Assembly (NCBI RefSeq): GCF_021412625.1
Contig: NZ_JAKCFI010000004.1
Coordinates: forward strand, 889,555-953,554
Reading direction: 5' to 3'
Source of the DNA: Myxococcus stipitatus
GTDB lineage: Bacteria > Myxococcota > Myxococcia > Myxococcales > Myxococcaceae
DNA: 64,000 nt
A model generated the notes under the pieces. The model saw only the letters and a list, made by a program, of their open reading frames with translations, had not been told where the DNA came from and made no database searches. Within the stretch, counting starts at the first letter, position 1. Every line of letters begins with the position of its first letter. The translations under genes and the position numbers were made by a program. This document shows, one piece after another, positions 41,011-49,791 of the stretch.

Positions 41011-41589
41011 ATGCCCATCGACCGTCTCATGCGCATCCACAGCCCTGAATCGCTCGCGAGCGGGGAGCGGGTCTTCAGCCCCGAGTTCAAGGCGATGAGC
41101 GAGCGGGTGCTGCGCGCCACCGAGCTGACGTCGCGCCTCAACGTCCTGCCTTTCGAGGACGAGGCGGGCAAGGCGAAGTTGTTCGAGCAGCTCCTGGGCC
41201 GACCGCTCCCGAGGCGGGTCACCATCTATCCTCCGTTCTACACGGACCATGGCCTCCACCTGGAGCTCTCGGAGCGTGTGTTCATCAACCAGGGCTGCAC
41301 GTTCCTCGACTACGCCGGCATCCGGCTGGGCGAGGGGGTGATGGTCGGCCCGAAGGCCACGTTCATCACCGTCAGCCACCCGGTCGACCCGGGCGACCGG
41401 CGGCTGTACCTCACGGGCGCTCCCATCGACGTGGCGGAGAACGTGTGGATCGGCGCGGGCGCGACGATTCTGCCCGGGGTCCGTATCGGGCGAGATGCCG
41501 TCATCGCGGCCGGGGCGGTCGTCGTCGACGACGTGCCCGCGGCGAGCCTGGTGACGGGCGCCAAGGCGACGGTCCGCCGCCGGTGGTGA
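41011..41589 (+). CDS. Left-handed beta-helix acetyltransferase (maltose O-acetyltransferase type)
   Basis: The predicted protein has 192 residues, starting at ATG 41011 (MPIDRLMRIHSPESLASGER). An N-terminal helical cap (residues 1-62) is followed by hexapeptide repeats: FINQGCTFLDYAGIRLGEGV, MVGPKATFITVSHPVDP with predicted catalytic His123, and VWIGAGATILPGVRIGRDAV. The layout and length match the Maa/NodL/LacA family, which transfers acetyl from acetyl-CoA to sugars. The acceptor is unknown. A start at GTG 40987 would add eight residues. Confidence 0.87.
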   Translation: MPIDRLMRIHSPESLASGERVFSPEFKAMSERVLRATELTSRLNVLPFEDEAGKAKLFEQLLGRPLPRRVTIYPPFYTDHGLHLELSERVFINQGCTFLDYAGIRLGEGVMVGPKATFITVSHPVDPGDRRLYLTGAPIDVAENVWIGAGATILPGVRIGRDAVIAAGAVVVDDVPAASLVTGAKATVRRRW

Positions 41590-41593
41590 GGGA

Positions 41594-41619
41594 CCCGCCC
41601 GCCCCGGGCATTGGGCGGG
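41594..41619. terminator. Hairpin terminator between convergent genes
   Basis: CCCGCCC (41594-41600) and GGGCGGG (41613-41619) flank a 12-base loop, 5 bases after the acetyltransferase stop and ahead of the convergent end at 41724. Confidence 0.5.
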
Positions 41620-41723
41620 CCGTCGTGCGTCACCCCATGGCCTGGGGCCGCGGTGCTCAGCCGCGGGTGCGGAGCACGTCGCCGCCTCGGTCGCTCTCTC
41701 TCGTCGACGGCCTCGACGGCGCT

Positions 41724-42083
41724 TCAGTCTTCCTCGTAGCAGACGCCGATTTCACGCAGCTCGACCGTCGACCACTCGGCCGCGGGACACGCACTGGCGA
41801 TGGCGAGCGCCTCTTCCCGGGTAGGGCAGTCGAAGAGGATGTAGCCTCCGACGACCTCCTTGGCTTCGGCGAACGGGCCATCGCGGAGGGCGCGCTGGCC
41901 GCCGCGGACCTCGACCCGCACCCCTTCCGTGACGGACCGGAGCGAGTCGCTCGCCTTCCACACCCCGCGGGCCTTGAGGTCCTCGACGAAGCCGCCCATC
42001 CGCTCCATCTCGCGACGCGCTTCCTCGGGTGGCCGGCTCTTCTTGCGCTTGCTCTCCTCGATGACCAACAGCATGTACGCCAT
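41724..42083 (-). CDS. YCII-related (DGPF-type) domain protein
   Basis: The predicted protein has 119 residues. ATG 42083 has GGAG at a suitable spacing. It starts MAYMLLVIEESKRKKSRPPE and carries ALRDGPFAEAKEVVGGYILF, the family signature, then ASACPAAEWSTVELRE. It is shorter than the paralogue at 6796 and matches the PhnB/YCII core length. The function is unknown; in other genomes such genes sit beside ECF sigma genes. It is divergent from the membrane protein at 42358, with an otherwise empty 274-base gap. Confidence 0.87.
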   Translation of the reverse strand: MAYMLLVIEESKRKKSRPPEEARREMERMGGFVEDLKARGVWKASDSLRSVTEGVRVEVRGGQRALRDGPFAEAKEVVGGYILFDCPTREEALAIASACPAAEWSTVELREIGVCYEED

Positions 42084-42357
42084 CACAGACTCCGTTCGCG
42101 GGTGGCGCCAGAGCGTCCCCCATCCTCCCTTCGAGCAGAAGCGTTTCCGTCAGCTCGGCGCGGGCCCGCATCCGGCGGACGTGGACCTGGAGGGGCGCAC
42201 GGGGATGGGTTGACTGGATGCATCCAGGCGCGGTCCATCGTGACGCACAGCGGCCGACACGTTCCGCCCCCCATGCTCGATTCCGAGGAACACGGTTGGC
42301 GGGTTCTGGTGTTTCATTTCGCGCGCAGTGTCTCCCCACGCCGAACCCCGAGTCACC

Positions 42358-42987
42358 ATGATGGCAAGCAAGGCAGTCTGGGTCCTCTTCGCCGCGCTCT
42401 GTCTGGCTGTGGGCCTCTATCCCAGCAGCTACTTCCTCGCGGCCTCGAACTTCGGACTCCGGGCCATGAAGAGCCGCGAGCTCCTCACCGACCCCGTCTG
42501 GAACGCGGCCTTCTACACGCACATCGCCCTGGGAGGACTCGCGCTGGCCATCGGCTGGACGCAGTTCGTCGAGAGATTGCGACTCGCGCGCCCGGGGGCA
42601 CACCGGCTCCTCGGAAAGGTCTACGTCGGGGCGGTCCTGCTGAGCGGACTCGCCGGTGTCTACGTCGGCTTCTTCGCCTCGGGGGGCCCCATCGCCGCGT
42701 CGGGCTTCGTCAGCCTGGGCGTCGTCTGGCTCGCCACCACGGCCTCCGCCTATTGGCTCATCAAGCGCCGGCGACTCGATGAACACCGGCTCATGATGAC
42801 CTACAGCTATGCCGCCTGCTTCGCGGCGGTCACGCTGAGACTCTGGATGCCCGTCCTGGCTCCCGCCCTGGGCGGCTTCATCCCGGCCTACAGAATCGTC
42901 GCCTGGCTCTGCTGGGTCCCCAACCTCGGCGTGGCCTACCTCATCTCGCGCAGACAGCTCCGGGCACGCGAACTCGCGCTCTCGTGA
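42358..42987 (+). CDS. DUF2306-family membrane protein
   Basis: The predicted protein has 209 residues with six to seven predicted transmembrane helices. Diagnostic segments are YTHIALGGLALAIGWTQFVE, LRLARPGAHRLLGKVYVGAV and RLDEHRLMMTYSYAACFAAV, with several His/Arg motifs (HIALG, HRLLGK, HRLMM) typical of DUF2306, a group related in layout to haem-binding membrane proteins. Conserved histidines may bind a cofactor, which is inference. Two adjacent ATGs (42358, 42361) are possible starts. Confidence 0.83.
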   Translation: MMASKAVWVLFAALCLAVGLYPSSYFLAASNFGLRAMKSRELLTDPVWNAAFYTHIALGGLALAIGWTQFVERLRLARPGAHRLLGKVYVGAVLLSGLAGVYVGFFASGGPIAASGFVSLGVVWLATTASAYWLIKRRRLDEHRLMMTYSYAACFAAVTLRLWMPVLAPALGGFIPAYRIVAWLCWVPNLGVAYLISRRQLRARELALS

Positions 42988-43025
42988 CGTCGGGCCCCGG
43001 GGAGGGGCGCGTCCCTTCCTTCTCA

Positions 43026-43559
43026 TCACTTCGGACCGAGCATCATGAGGACCTCGGCCACTCCGTCCTCCTGCGGCGGGTTCTCATGGGCTACCTCGCG
43101 GAAGCCACATTTCTCGAGGACGCGGCGCGACCCGATGTTGTGGACCGCGACCCAGGCATGGAGCGGACGCGTCGCCTCGAGCACGAGGAACTCCGAGAGC
43201 GCCCGGGTCGCGATGCCCTTGCCCCAATGCTCGCGACCCACCCAATAGGCGACGAGTCGCTGGCCGTCCTGTTCCCAGCTGCTGACGTACCCGGCGACCT
43301 CTCCGTCAGCGACGATGGTCCGGCTCTCGTTCTCGGGGCGGAGGACCTTCGTGCGCCAGTGGTTCAGGAAGGCATCGTGTTCCCTCGCCGGGAACGCGGC
43401 CATGCGTAGCGCGACTTCGTCCCGCTGGTGCTGGAAGAAAATCGGGAGGTCTTCATCCGTGACGTTGCGCAGGAACACCAAGAGGTCTCCGTGAGTCGGG
43501 TGAGGGGCCGATTCTACTTCGAGGTGGTCTTCACTCGCAGTGGCGATGGCGCTCGTCAA
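43026..43559 (-). CDS. GNAT-family N-acetyltransferase (RimJ/RimL-like)
   Basis: The predicted protein has 177 residues. The GNAT motifs are clear: VTDEDLPIFFQHQRDEVAL, the acetyl-CoA loop GREHWGKGIATRAL (R/Q-x-x-G-x-G/A type), AWVAVHNIGSRRVLEKCGFR. The N-terminal 25 residues are extra and hydrophilic. The pattern VLEKCGFREVAH fits RimL-like ribosomal or small-molecule acetyltransferases. The substrate is unknown. It is divergent from the RCC1 lipoprotein at 43739. Confidence 0.9.
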   Translation of the reverse strand: MTSAIATASEDHLEVESAPHPTHGDLLVFLRNVTDEDLPIFFQHQRDEVALRMAAFPAREHDAFLNHWRTKVLRPENESRTIVADGEVAGYVSSWEQDGQRLVAYWVGREHWGKGIATRALSEFLVLEATRPLHAWVAVHNIGSRRVLEKCGFREVAHENPPQEDGVAEVLMMLGPK

Positions 43560-43738
43560 CCCTGGGACCGGGTGTCTCTCCCGGGCTGGCGGTTTCAGGC
43601 GGAATGAAGCGTTTGCCGCTGCGACCTGCGGCTCCGGGCCCCGTTATGTGGGCAGCCTCGAACCGGAGTCCTCTGGAGGGGCCAGTGGGCGTCCATTCCT
43701 TCGTCCGCGCCTGAATCTCGCCCTTCGCACGGTGGCCG

Positions 43739-46240
43739 ATGCATCTCGAACACACACCAGGATTCTTCCCCGCCGTCCGGGTCTCAATCCTTCTTGTCTC
43801 CTGGGTCCTCGCTGCATGTGGCGGCGGAGGAGGAGAGAAGCCGCTGCCGCCGAATCCTCCGACCAACAAGGCCCCTGTCGCGGTGAATGACGTGGCGACG
43901 ACCCACGAGGACACCGCCGTGGTCATCCCGGCGGCCACGCTCGTCTCCAACGATACCGACGCGGAGGGGGATGCCCTCGGTGTCACCGTCGTCGGCGCGG
44001 CGACCCATGGCACCGCGACGCTCGCCGGCGGCAGCGTCACCTTCACCCCGGAGGCGGACTTCTTCGGGATGGCGACGTTCGAATACACGGTCAGCGATGG
44101 GGCGAGCACCAGCACCGCGAAGGTGACCGTCACGGTCGTCCCCGTGAACGACGCCCCGACGGCGATCGCCGATGCCGCGCGGATGGACGAGGATGCCGTG
44201 CTGGTCATCCCGTCCACGACGCTCGTCGCCAATGACACCGATGTCGAAGGCGACGCGCTCTCGGTGGTCGCGGTCGGCGCGGCGACCCATGGCACGGTGG
44301 CGCTGTCGAGCGACAACGTCACCTTCACCCCGGAGCCGGACTTCTTCGGGATGGCGACGTTCGAGTACACGGTCAGCGACGGGCACGGTCCCCATACGTC
44401 GATGGTGACCATCACGGTCAACCCGGTGAATGACGCCCCCATGGGGGTCGCCGATGCCGTGGAGATCGACGAGGATGCCGTGATGGCCATCCCGGCCATC
44501 GTGCTCGTCGCCAACGACACCGATGTCGAAGGTGACGTCCTCTCGATGGTGGCGGTCGGCGCGGCGACCCATGGCACCGTGACGCTGGCTGGTGGCGACG
44601 TCCACTTCACTCCGGAAGCGAACTTCCACGGAACGGCGGCGTTCGAGTACACGGTCAGCGACGGGGTCAGCACCAGCACCTCGACGGTGACGGTCACCGT
44701 CTACCCCGTGAATGACGCTCCCGTCGCCGTCGCCGATTCCGTCGTCGCGGACGAGGGGGTCGAGCTGCTCGTCCCGGTGGCGACGCTCCTCGCCAATGAC
44801 ACCGACGTGGAGGGAGATGCACTGACGGTGCGCCAGGTCGCGAACGTGCGCAACGGCAAGGCCGTGCTCGACGGTGACGCGGTGAGGTTCACGCCGACGC
44901 CCGGATACGTGGGCGCCGCCAGCTTCGAGTACCAGGTGTCCGACACCCACGGCGCGACCGCGACCGGCTCGGTCGCCCTGCGCGTCCGGGCCTATGCCCC
45001 GAGGTCGGTCGTCGCGGGGGCGGGACACACCTGCGCGCTCTTCCCGGATGGTCGCGTCAAGTGCTGGGGCGGGAACTTCGTTGGCCAGCTCGGGCTCGGG
45101 CTGACGGGTCACCGTGGGGATGACCCGGGAGAAATGGGGGACGCACTCCCATTCGTCCAGCTCGGCACGGGGCAGAAGGCGACGGCGCTCGGTCTCGGTG
45201 ACCGCTTCACCTGCGCGCTCCTCGCGAGTGGCGCAATCAAGTGCTGGGGGATCAACAACTCGGGCCAGCTGGGGCTCGGCGATACGGCGCACCGTGGAGA
45301 CGGGCCCGGAGAGATGGGGGACACGTTGCCCCCGGTCGCTCTCGGCACGGGGCGGACCGCGAAGGCGCTTGCCGTGGGTGGCTCTCACGCATGCGCGCTC
45401 CTCGACGATGGCGCGGTGAAGTGCTGGGGGTACAACGTCTACGGCCAGCTCGGGCTCGGCGACAGGCAGACGCATGGGGATGGCCCGGGTGAGATGGGCG
45501 ACGCGCTGCCCGCCGTGGACCTCGGTACGGGGCGGACCGCGAAGGCGCTCATCGCGGGCTCGACCCACTCGTGCGCGCTCCTCGACGATGACACGGTCAA
45601 GTGCTGGGGCGAGAACGCCGATGGCAACCTCGGGCTCGGCGACACGAGGAACCGCGGAGACAACCCGGATGAGATGGGCGACGCGTTGCCCGCCGTGGAC
45701 CTCGGTGCGGGGCGGACCGCGAAGGCGCTCACCATCGGGCAGGGCTTCACCTGCGCGTCCCTCGATGACGGCTCCGTCAAGTGCTGGGGAGCCAACGGCT
45801 ATGGCCAGCTCGGGCTCGGCGACATGGAGAACCGAGGAGATGGCCCGGGCGAGATGGGCGACGCGCTGCCGCCCGTGGACTTCGGTACGGGGCGGACCGC
45901 GAAGGCGCTCTCCGCTGGCATGACCTACACGTGCGCGCTCCTCGACAACGCCACCGTCAAGTGCTGGGGAGTCGCCCGAGGGTCGCTCGGGCTCGGCGAC
46001 ACCGCCCGTCGCGGGGATGAGCCCGGTGAGATGGGCGACGCGCTGCCTCCAGTCGACCTCGGGACGGGCCGTACGGCGACGTCGCTCGCGGCTGGCACCC
46101 ACACCTGTGCCACCTTCGACGATGGCGCCGTCAAGTGCTGGGGAGACAATACCTGGGGCCAGCTCGGGCTCGGCCACGGCGCCAACCGGGGGGAGAAGCC
46201 GAACGAGATGGGAGACGCTCTCCCAGCGATTGAACTGTAG
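43739..46240 (+). CDS. Lipoprotein with four cadherin-like repeats and seven RCC1 repeats
   Basis: The predicted protein has 833 residues. A lipobox LAAC at Cys27 (SWVLAACGGGGG) is followed by a Pro-rich linker. Residues about 45-420 are four tandem cadherin-like (tandem-95/VCBS-type) units of about 93 residues, each with N-D-A-P at the junction, NDTDxEGD (calcium-binding type) and FEYTVSDG. Residues about 421-833 are seven RCC1 units of 60 residues, each with CALLDDGxVKCWG and GQLGLGD motifs, enough for a closed seven-bladed beta-propeller. Every RCC1 unit has two cysteines 11 apart. The design is a surface-anchored stalk with a propeller head, likely for adhesion or binding. A broken paralogue lies at 37088. 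Confidence 0.88.
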   Translation: MHLEHTPGFFPAVRVSILLVSWVLAACGGGGGEKPLPPNPPTNKAPVAVNDVATTHEDTAVVIPAATLVSNDTDAEGDALGVTVVGAATHGTATLAGGSVTFTPEADFFGMATFEYTVSDGASTSTAKVTVTVVPVNDAPTAIADAARMDEDAVLVIPSTTLVANDTDVEGDALSVVAVGAATHGTVALSSDNVTFTPEPDFFGMATFEYTVSDGHGPHTSMVTITVNPVNDAPMGVADAVEIDEDAVMAIPAIVLVANDTDVEGDVLSMVAVGAATHGTVTLAGGDVHFTPEANFHGTAAFEYTVSDGVSTSTSTVTVTVYPVNDAPVAVADSVVADEGVELLVPVATLLANDTDVEGDALTVRQVANVRNGKAVLDGDAVRFTPTPGYVGAASFEYQVSDTHGATATGSVALRVRAYAPRSVVAGAGHTCALFPDGRVKCWGGNFVGQLGLGLTGHRGDDPGEMGDALPFVQLGTGQKATALGLGDRFTCALLASGAIKCWGINNSGQLGLGDTAHRGDGPGEMGDTLPPVALGTGRTAKALAVGGSHACALLDDGAVKCWGYNVYGQLGLGDRQTHGDGPGEMGDALPAVDLGTGRTAKALIAGSTHSCALLDDDTVKCWGENADGNLGLGDTRNRGDNPDEMGDALPAVDLGAGRTAKALTIGQGFTCASLDDGSVKCWGANGYGQLGLGDMENRGDGPGEMGDALPPVDFGTGRTAKALSAGMTYTCALLDNATVKCWGVARGSLGLGDTARRGDEPGEMGDALPPVDLGTGRTATSLAAGTHTCATFDDGAVKCWGDNTWGQLGLGHGANRGEKPNEMGDALPAIEL
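45000..46240 (+). repeat. Seven 180-bp coding repeats (RCC1 blades)
   Basis: AAGTGCTGGGG recurs at an exact 180-base period (about 45058, 45238, 45418, 45598, 45778, 45958), then after 174 bases (about 46132). Blocks such as GGGGCGGACCGCGAAGGCGC and GAGATGGGCGACGC are nearly identical between units. The high DNA identity implies recent amplification or ongoing homogenisation and makes the array prone to slippage or recombination. Confidence 0.85.
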
Positions 46241-46254
46241 AGCGGGTACCCGAT

Positions 46255-46294
46255 GACGACGCGGGCTCGCGAAGGTGGCGAGGCCCGCGTCGTC
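46255..46294 (+). terminator. Strong hairpin terminator
   Basis: GACGACGCGGGC (46255-46266) pairs with GCCCGCGTCGTC (46283-46294), and an inner TCGC/GCGA pair extends the stem past a one-base bulge. It starts 15 bases after the stop at 46240. Confidence 0.7.
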
Positions 46295-46397
46295 TGGGAT
46301 TCCGGCCGCAGCCCGGCTCCAGAGGTGACGCGAGGGGTCGCACCCGTCAGCGGCGTGGCGCGCCTTCCCATGGCCGAGCGAAGAGGAGTGGTTCTCG

Positions 46398-47399
46398 ATG
46401 CGCATCCTGAAATGGCTCGTGGGTGGCGTGCTGGTGGTGGCCTTGGTGTTGGGCGGGGCGTTCATCTGGGGCATGCAACGGGTGTCGCGGGCGCGCGCGG
46501 CACGGGTCGAGGCCCTGGGGCCGCTGCTCGCGCGGGCGACGGCCGTGGAGTCCCTGAGCCCCGAGGAAGCGTGTCTCGTCGTCGAGGGCCACTACCTGAA
46601 GCGGGCGACGGTGCTCACCGCGGAGTGTCGGAGCGTCACGCTCGAGCCCACGCGTCCCGGGGTCGTGAGGTTCCGGGGGCTGGTCTTGGCCGACGCATGG
46701 GACGATGCGCTCCTGGGAGGGGGCTATGTCCCGACGCTGTGTCTCTCGAAGGGGCCACGGGGCTGGGAGGTCGCGGGGTTCTCGCACGAACTCCTGGACT
46801 GCCAGTTCGACGCTCCCACGGGCCCGGAGCCGGCGAAGGAGGCGCTGGCCCAGGTGGAGCGGCTCCGGCGCGCCTGGATGGACGACGCGTTCGCGGCGGT
46901 GCGAGAGGCGCTGACGCGCCCCGAGTCGGACAAGGAGGTCTGCGAGGGGCTTCCCACCTTGTCGAAGTGGGACGTGTTGGTCCTGGATGCGGACCTGCTC
47001 GGTGACGACCTCTCGGTGCGCATGGAGCGCACCACGCGCATCGGAGACGTGCTCGGCTTCCAGTGCCTCCCCGCGATGAAGGGGCAGGGGTTGAACCTGG
47101 GCCCGTGCGCGGCGAACCGGCTCATCAGCCATGTCGTGGCCATCGACGACATCGACGAGCCTCCTCTGAAGGTGGCGGGGAGCAGCTACTCCGGCGGGCG
47201 CTATGCCGCGGTGGTGAAGCTCGTGGACGTGCGCAGCCACCAGGTCCTCTGTCAGCGCAAGGTGTCCTTCCAACTTCCGGAGGAGCTCCTTCTCGTGAAG
47301 CGGCAGAACCTGAACTTCGAATACAGCAAGCAGGTACGCGCGGCGCTGCACGAGGGCATCGAGAAGCTCACCGGAGGCAAGCTGACGGCGGAGTTCTAG
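46398..47399 (+). CDS. Membrane-anchored protein of unknown function
   Basis: The predicted protein has 333 residues. One N-terminal transmembrane anchor (residues 5-26, LKWLVGGVLVVALVLGGAFI) is followed by an Arg/Ala-rich helix and a soluble domain of about 290 residues with eight cysteines (for example EEACLVVEGHYLKRATVLTA, KEVCEGLPTLSKWDVLVLDA, LGPCAANRLISHVV). Paired cysteines suggest an extracytoplasmic position. YAAVVKLVDVRSHQVLCQRK and the amphipathic ending look like parts of a beta-sandwich plus helix. I do not recognise the family. It follows the terminator of the RCC1 gene and has its own AGGAG-type ribosome binding site. Confidence 0.72.
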   Translation: MRILKWLVGGVLVVALVLGGAFIWGMQRVSRARAARVEALGPLLARATAVESLSPEEACLVVEGHYLKRATVLTAECRSVTLEPTRPGVVRFRGLVLADAWDDALLGGGYVPTLCLSKGPRGWEVAGFSHELLDCQFDAPTGPEPAKEALAQVERLRRAWMDDAFAAVREALTRPESDKEVCEGLPTLSKWDVLVLDADLLGDDLSVRMERTTRIGDVLGFQCLPAMKGQGLNLGPCAANRLISHVVAIDDIDEPPLKVAGSSYSGGRYAAVVKLVDVRSHQVLCQRKVSFQLPEELLLVKRQNLNFEYSKQVRAALHEGIEKLTGGKLTAEF

Positions 47400-47577
47400 A
47401 CGCGCCTGCCGTCACCGCCAGCCCCCGATGCGGGCATGCCAGACGCGTTCGATTCGAGCTCCGCTGGAATGCTGTCGTCTGGATGGTACGTGACGACCGT
47501 GACACACGGATGGAGTGAGAGGGTGTTGACGCTGAGTGGCTGGGCGCTCAATCATTTTCAAACTCTAGGGGGCCCGA

Positions 47578-49758
47578 ATGGGACGACCACCGGTTTCGCG
47601 GAAGTGTCTTTACGTTCTGCTGGGGAGTCTCTTCACCCTGGGCGCGGGGTGTTCGCCGCCTTCGAGCGAAGAAGCGGGCCTGCCCGCGAGCGCTTCAAGC
47701 GCTCCGGGCACGGTCAAGCAGTTGCTTCTGCCCGCGTTGGACACTTCCTATCAGACGGTGCTGTATGACGACGTCGTCGCGTCGGGTTGGGATGTCGGCT
47801 ACAGCTGGGGAGGCATCTCCCATGGTTCGACGACGAGCACGAAGGCTTACGGTGCTTCGTCGCTGCAGGTCACTTCCGCCGCGGATAGTGCCCTGGCGCT
47901 GGGCGCTGAAGGCCAGTCGTTCTCGACGGACACCTACAGGGCCGTGAGCTTCGCCATCCATCCAGGCACGGCGAACCTCACGGCCATCAAGAGCCTCAAG
48001 CTCATCGTCAGCCAGGAGGGCGTCGATGGAAACGGGGGCGTGGCGATCGGCAACTACGCCAGCCCGAGCTTCGACACCTTGGGGGCGGGTGAATGGACTC
48101 GCGTCACCATCCCGATGAGCGCGCTCGAGGGGGCGCTGACCACGTTCAACAAGCTCACGCTCATGGCGGACACCGCGGTCAGCTACGGCATCGATGGCAT
48201 CGCCATCGAGATTCCACGGCTGCCCCCGCTCGACACGTCCTCGATGACCGTCCTGTATGACGATGCCGTCGCGTCCGGTTGGAGCACGGCCTACAGCTGG
48301 GGCGGCACCACACTGGTGTCCGACACGGCAAGCAGGGCCTATGGGACGACGTCCATGAAGGTGACGGCGCCAGCCAACAGCGCCATGGCCCTGGGCGCGT
48401 TCGGCTCCAGCGCCTCGGTCGCCAACACGGTCGCCGTGAGCTTCGCCATCAATCCGGGCACCTCGAACCTCACTGCAATCCAGGCCCTCAAGGTCATCGT
48501 GAGCCAGGAGGGCGTCGACGGGAACGCGGGAGTCGCCATCGGCGCCTACGCGAATCCGGGGTTCGGTTCTCTGGCGCCGGGGCACTGGACGCGCGTCAGA
48601 ATCCCGATGAGCGCGCTCAAGGGCTCGCTCACGACGTTCAACAAGCTCACGCTCCAGAGCGCCTCCGCGGTGGTCTATGGGGTGGATGGGATTGCGTTGG
48701 AGAATGGAACCACCCAGCCACCGAGCGGGGGGAAGACCTATCCCACGGGCGTGGCCTATCGCGGCATCAACCGCGCCGGGATGGAGTACGGCGACGACTG
48801 GGATGGTTGGACCGGCCAGACCTATTACGAGATGCCGTCATCGACCCAGATCGCCGCGGAGCTCGCGTATTACAAGGCCAAGGGCTTCAACCTGATTCGT
48901 TTGCCAATCTCGTGGGAGCGCATCCAGCACACGCTCTATGGCCCGCTGGATATGGCCTACTCGAATGGCATGATGAACTACATCAACCTGGCGACGGCCC
49001 AGGGGTTCAGCCTCGTGCTCGACCTGCATAACTACAATCGTTATGCGACGGGCGCGTTCGATGGTGCCGGAAACCAGACCACGAACTACGTCCAACGCAT
49101 CATCGGAGACGGCACGCTGACGGTGGGTCATCTCGCCGACGTTTGGACGAAGCTCGCGAATCTGGTGAAGACGAACCCCAAGGTGATTCTGAACCTCATG
49201 AACGAGCCGCACGACCTCCCGATGACCTCGACCACCTGGTTCTCGGGGATTCAGACGGTCATGAACGCCGTGCGCGCGACCGGGTCGACACAGTTGATCC
49301 TGGTCCCGAACACGCGGGCATCGGACGTGGGGCACTGGCACACCTGGGCCCCGGGCGGAGGTCCGCTCGACTCGGTCGCGTCCCTGGTCATCACGGACAG
49401 CGCCAACAACTACGCCTTCGACATGCATTCGTATTACCCGGAAGGCTACGGCAGCAACGACGAGTCGTCATACGGCGCCCAGCTCACGGCGGTCACGAAC
49501 TGGGCGAGGACCCATGGCAAGAAGTTGTTCTTGTCCGAGATGGGGATCCGCAACCAGGAGTCCTTCGCGCAGGTCCAGATCACCAACGCGCTCACGTTCA
49601 TGAACAACAACAGCGACGTGTGGGTCGGCTGGTCTCCGTGGGACTTGACCTACTGGCAGCTCACCACGAACAACCATACGGCGGACTACACGACCAACGG
49701 CCGCACACCGATCAATTGGTATGCCGCCTTCTTGACCGCGAACTTCCTCGCGCTGTGA
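47578..49758 (+). CDS. Exported GH5-type glycoside hydrolase with twin N-terminal domains
   Basis: The predicted protein has 726 residues. The signal CLYVLLGSLFTLGAGC marks a lipoprotein. Residues about 53-213 and 220-372 are two homologous beta-sandwich domains (TVLYDDxVASGW, YSWGG, GVAIGxYA, TTFNKLTL blocks), probably carbohydrate-binding. A Pro/Gly linker leads to a GH5 (cellulase-type) TIM barrel: YRGINRAGMEYG, GFNLIRLPISWERIQ, LDLHNYNRY, acid/base Glu543 in LNLMNEPH, DMHSYYPEG and nucleophile Glu654 in LFLSEMGI. It should cleave beta-1,4-linked glucan or mannan outside the cell. The catalytic residues are intact. Confidence 0.9.
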   Translation: MGRPPVSRKCLYVLLGSLFTLGAGCSPPSSEEAGLPASASSAPGTVKQLLLPALDTSYQTVLYDDVVASGWDVGYSWGGISHGSTTSTKAYGASSLQVTSAADSALALGAEGQSFSTDTYRAVSFAIHPGTANLTAIKSLKLIVSQEGVDGNGGVAIGNYASPSFDTLGAGEWTRVTIPMSALEGALTTFNKLTLMADTAVSYGIDGIAIEIPRLPPLDTSSMTVLYDDAVASGWSTAYSWGGTTLVSDTASRAYGTTSMKVTAPANSAMALGAFGSSASVANTVAVSFAINPGTSNLTAIQALKVIVSQEGVDGNAGVAIGAYANPGFGSLAPGHWTRVRIPMSALKGSLTTFNKLTLQSASAVVYGVDGIALENGTTQPPSGGKTYPTGVAYRGINRAGMEYGDDWDGWTGQTYYEMPSSTQIAAELAYYKAKGFNLIRLPISWERIQHTLYGPLDMAYSNGMMNYINLATAQGFSLVLDLHNYNRYATGAFDGAGNQTTNYVQRIIGDGTLTVGHLADVWTKLANLVKTNPKVILNLMNEPHDLPMTSTTWFSGIQTVMNAVRATGSTQLILVPNTRASDVGHWHTWAPGGGPLDSVASLVITDSANNYAFDMHSYYPEGYGSNDESSYGAQLTAVTNWARTHGKKLFLSEMGIRNQESFAQVQITNALTFMNNNSDVWVGWSPWDLTYWQLTTNNHTADYTTNGRTPINWYAAFLTANFLAL

Positions 49759-49791
49759 ACGCGAGGCCTCGGGCGCCGCGCGCGCAACGGG

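Noticed and set aside
41724..42083. DGPF/YCII genes considered as part of an ECF sigma operon
   Set aside because: Neither this gene nor the one at 6796 is next to the only ECF gene in the window (19086).
45000..46240. Regular 180-bp repeats considered as a CRISPR-like or satellite array
   Set aside because: The repeats are in frame and encode RCC1 blades; there are no short repeat and spacer units and no cas genes.
43784..46474. Very long open frame on the minus strand opposite the RCC1 lipoprotein (896 codons)
   Set aside because: It is a shadow caused by high GC and repeats: the plus frame has lipobox, cadherin and RCC1 motifs, while the minus frame is Arg/Pro/Ala/Gly-rich with no domain.
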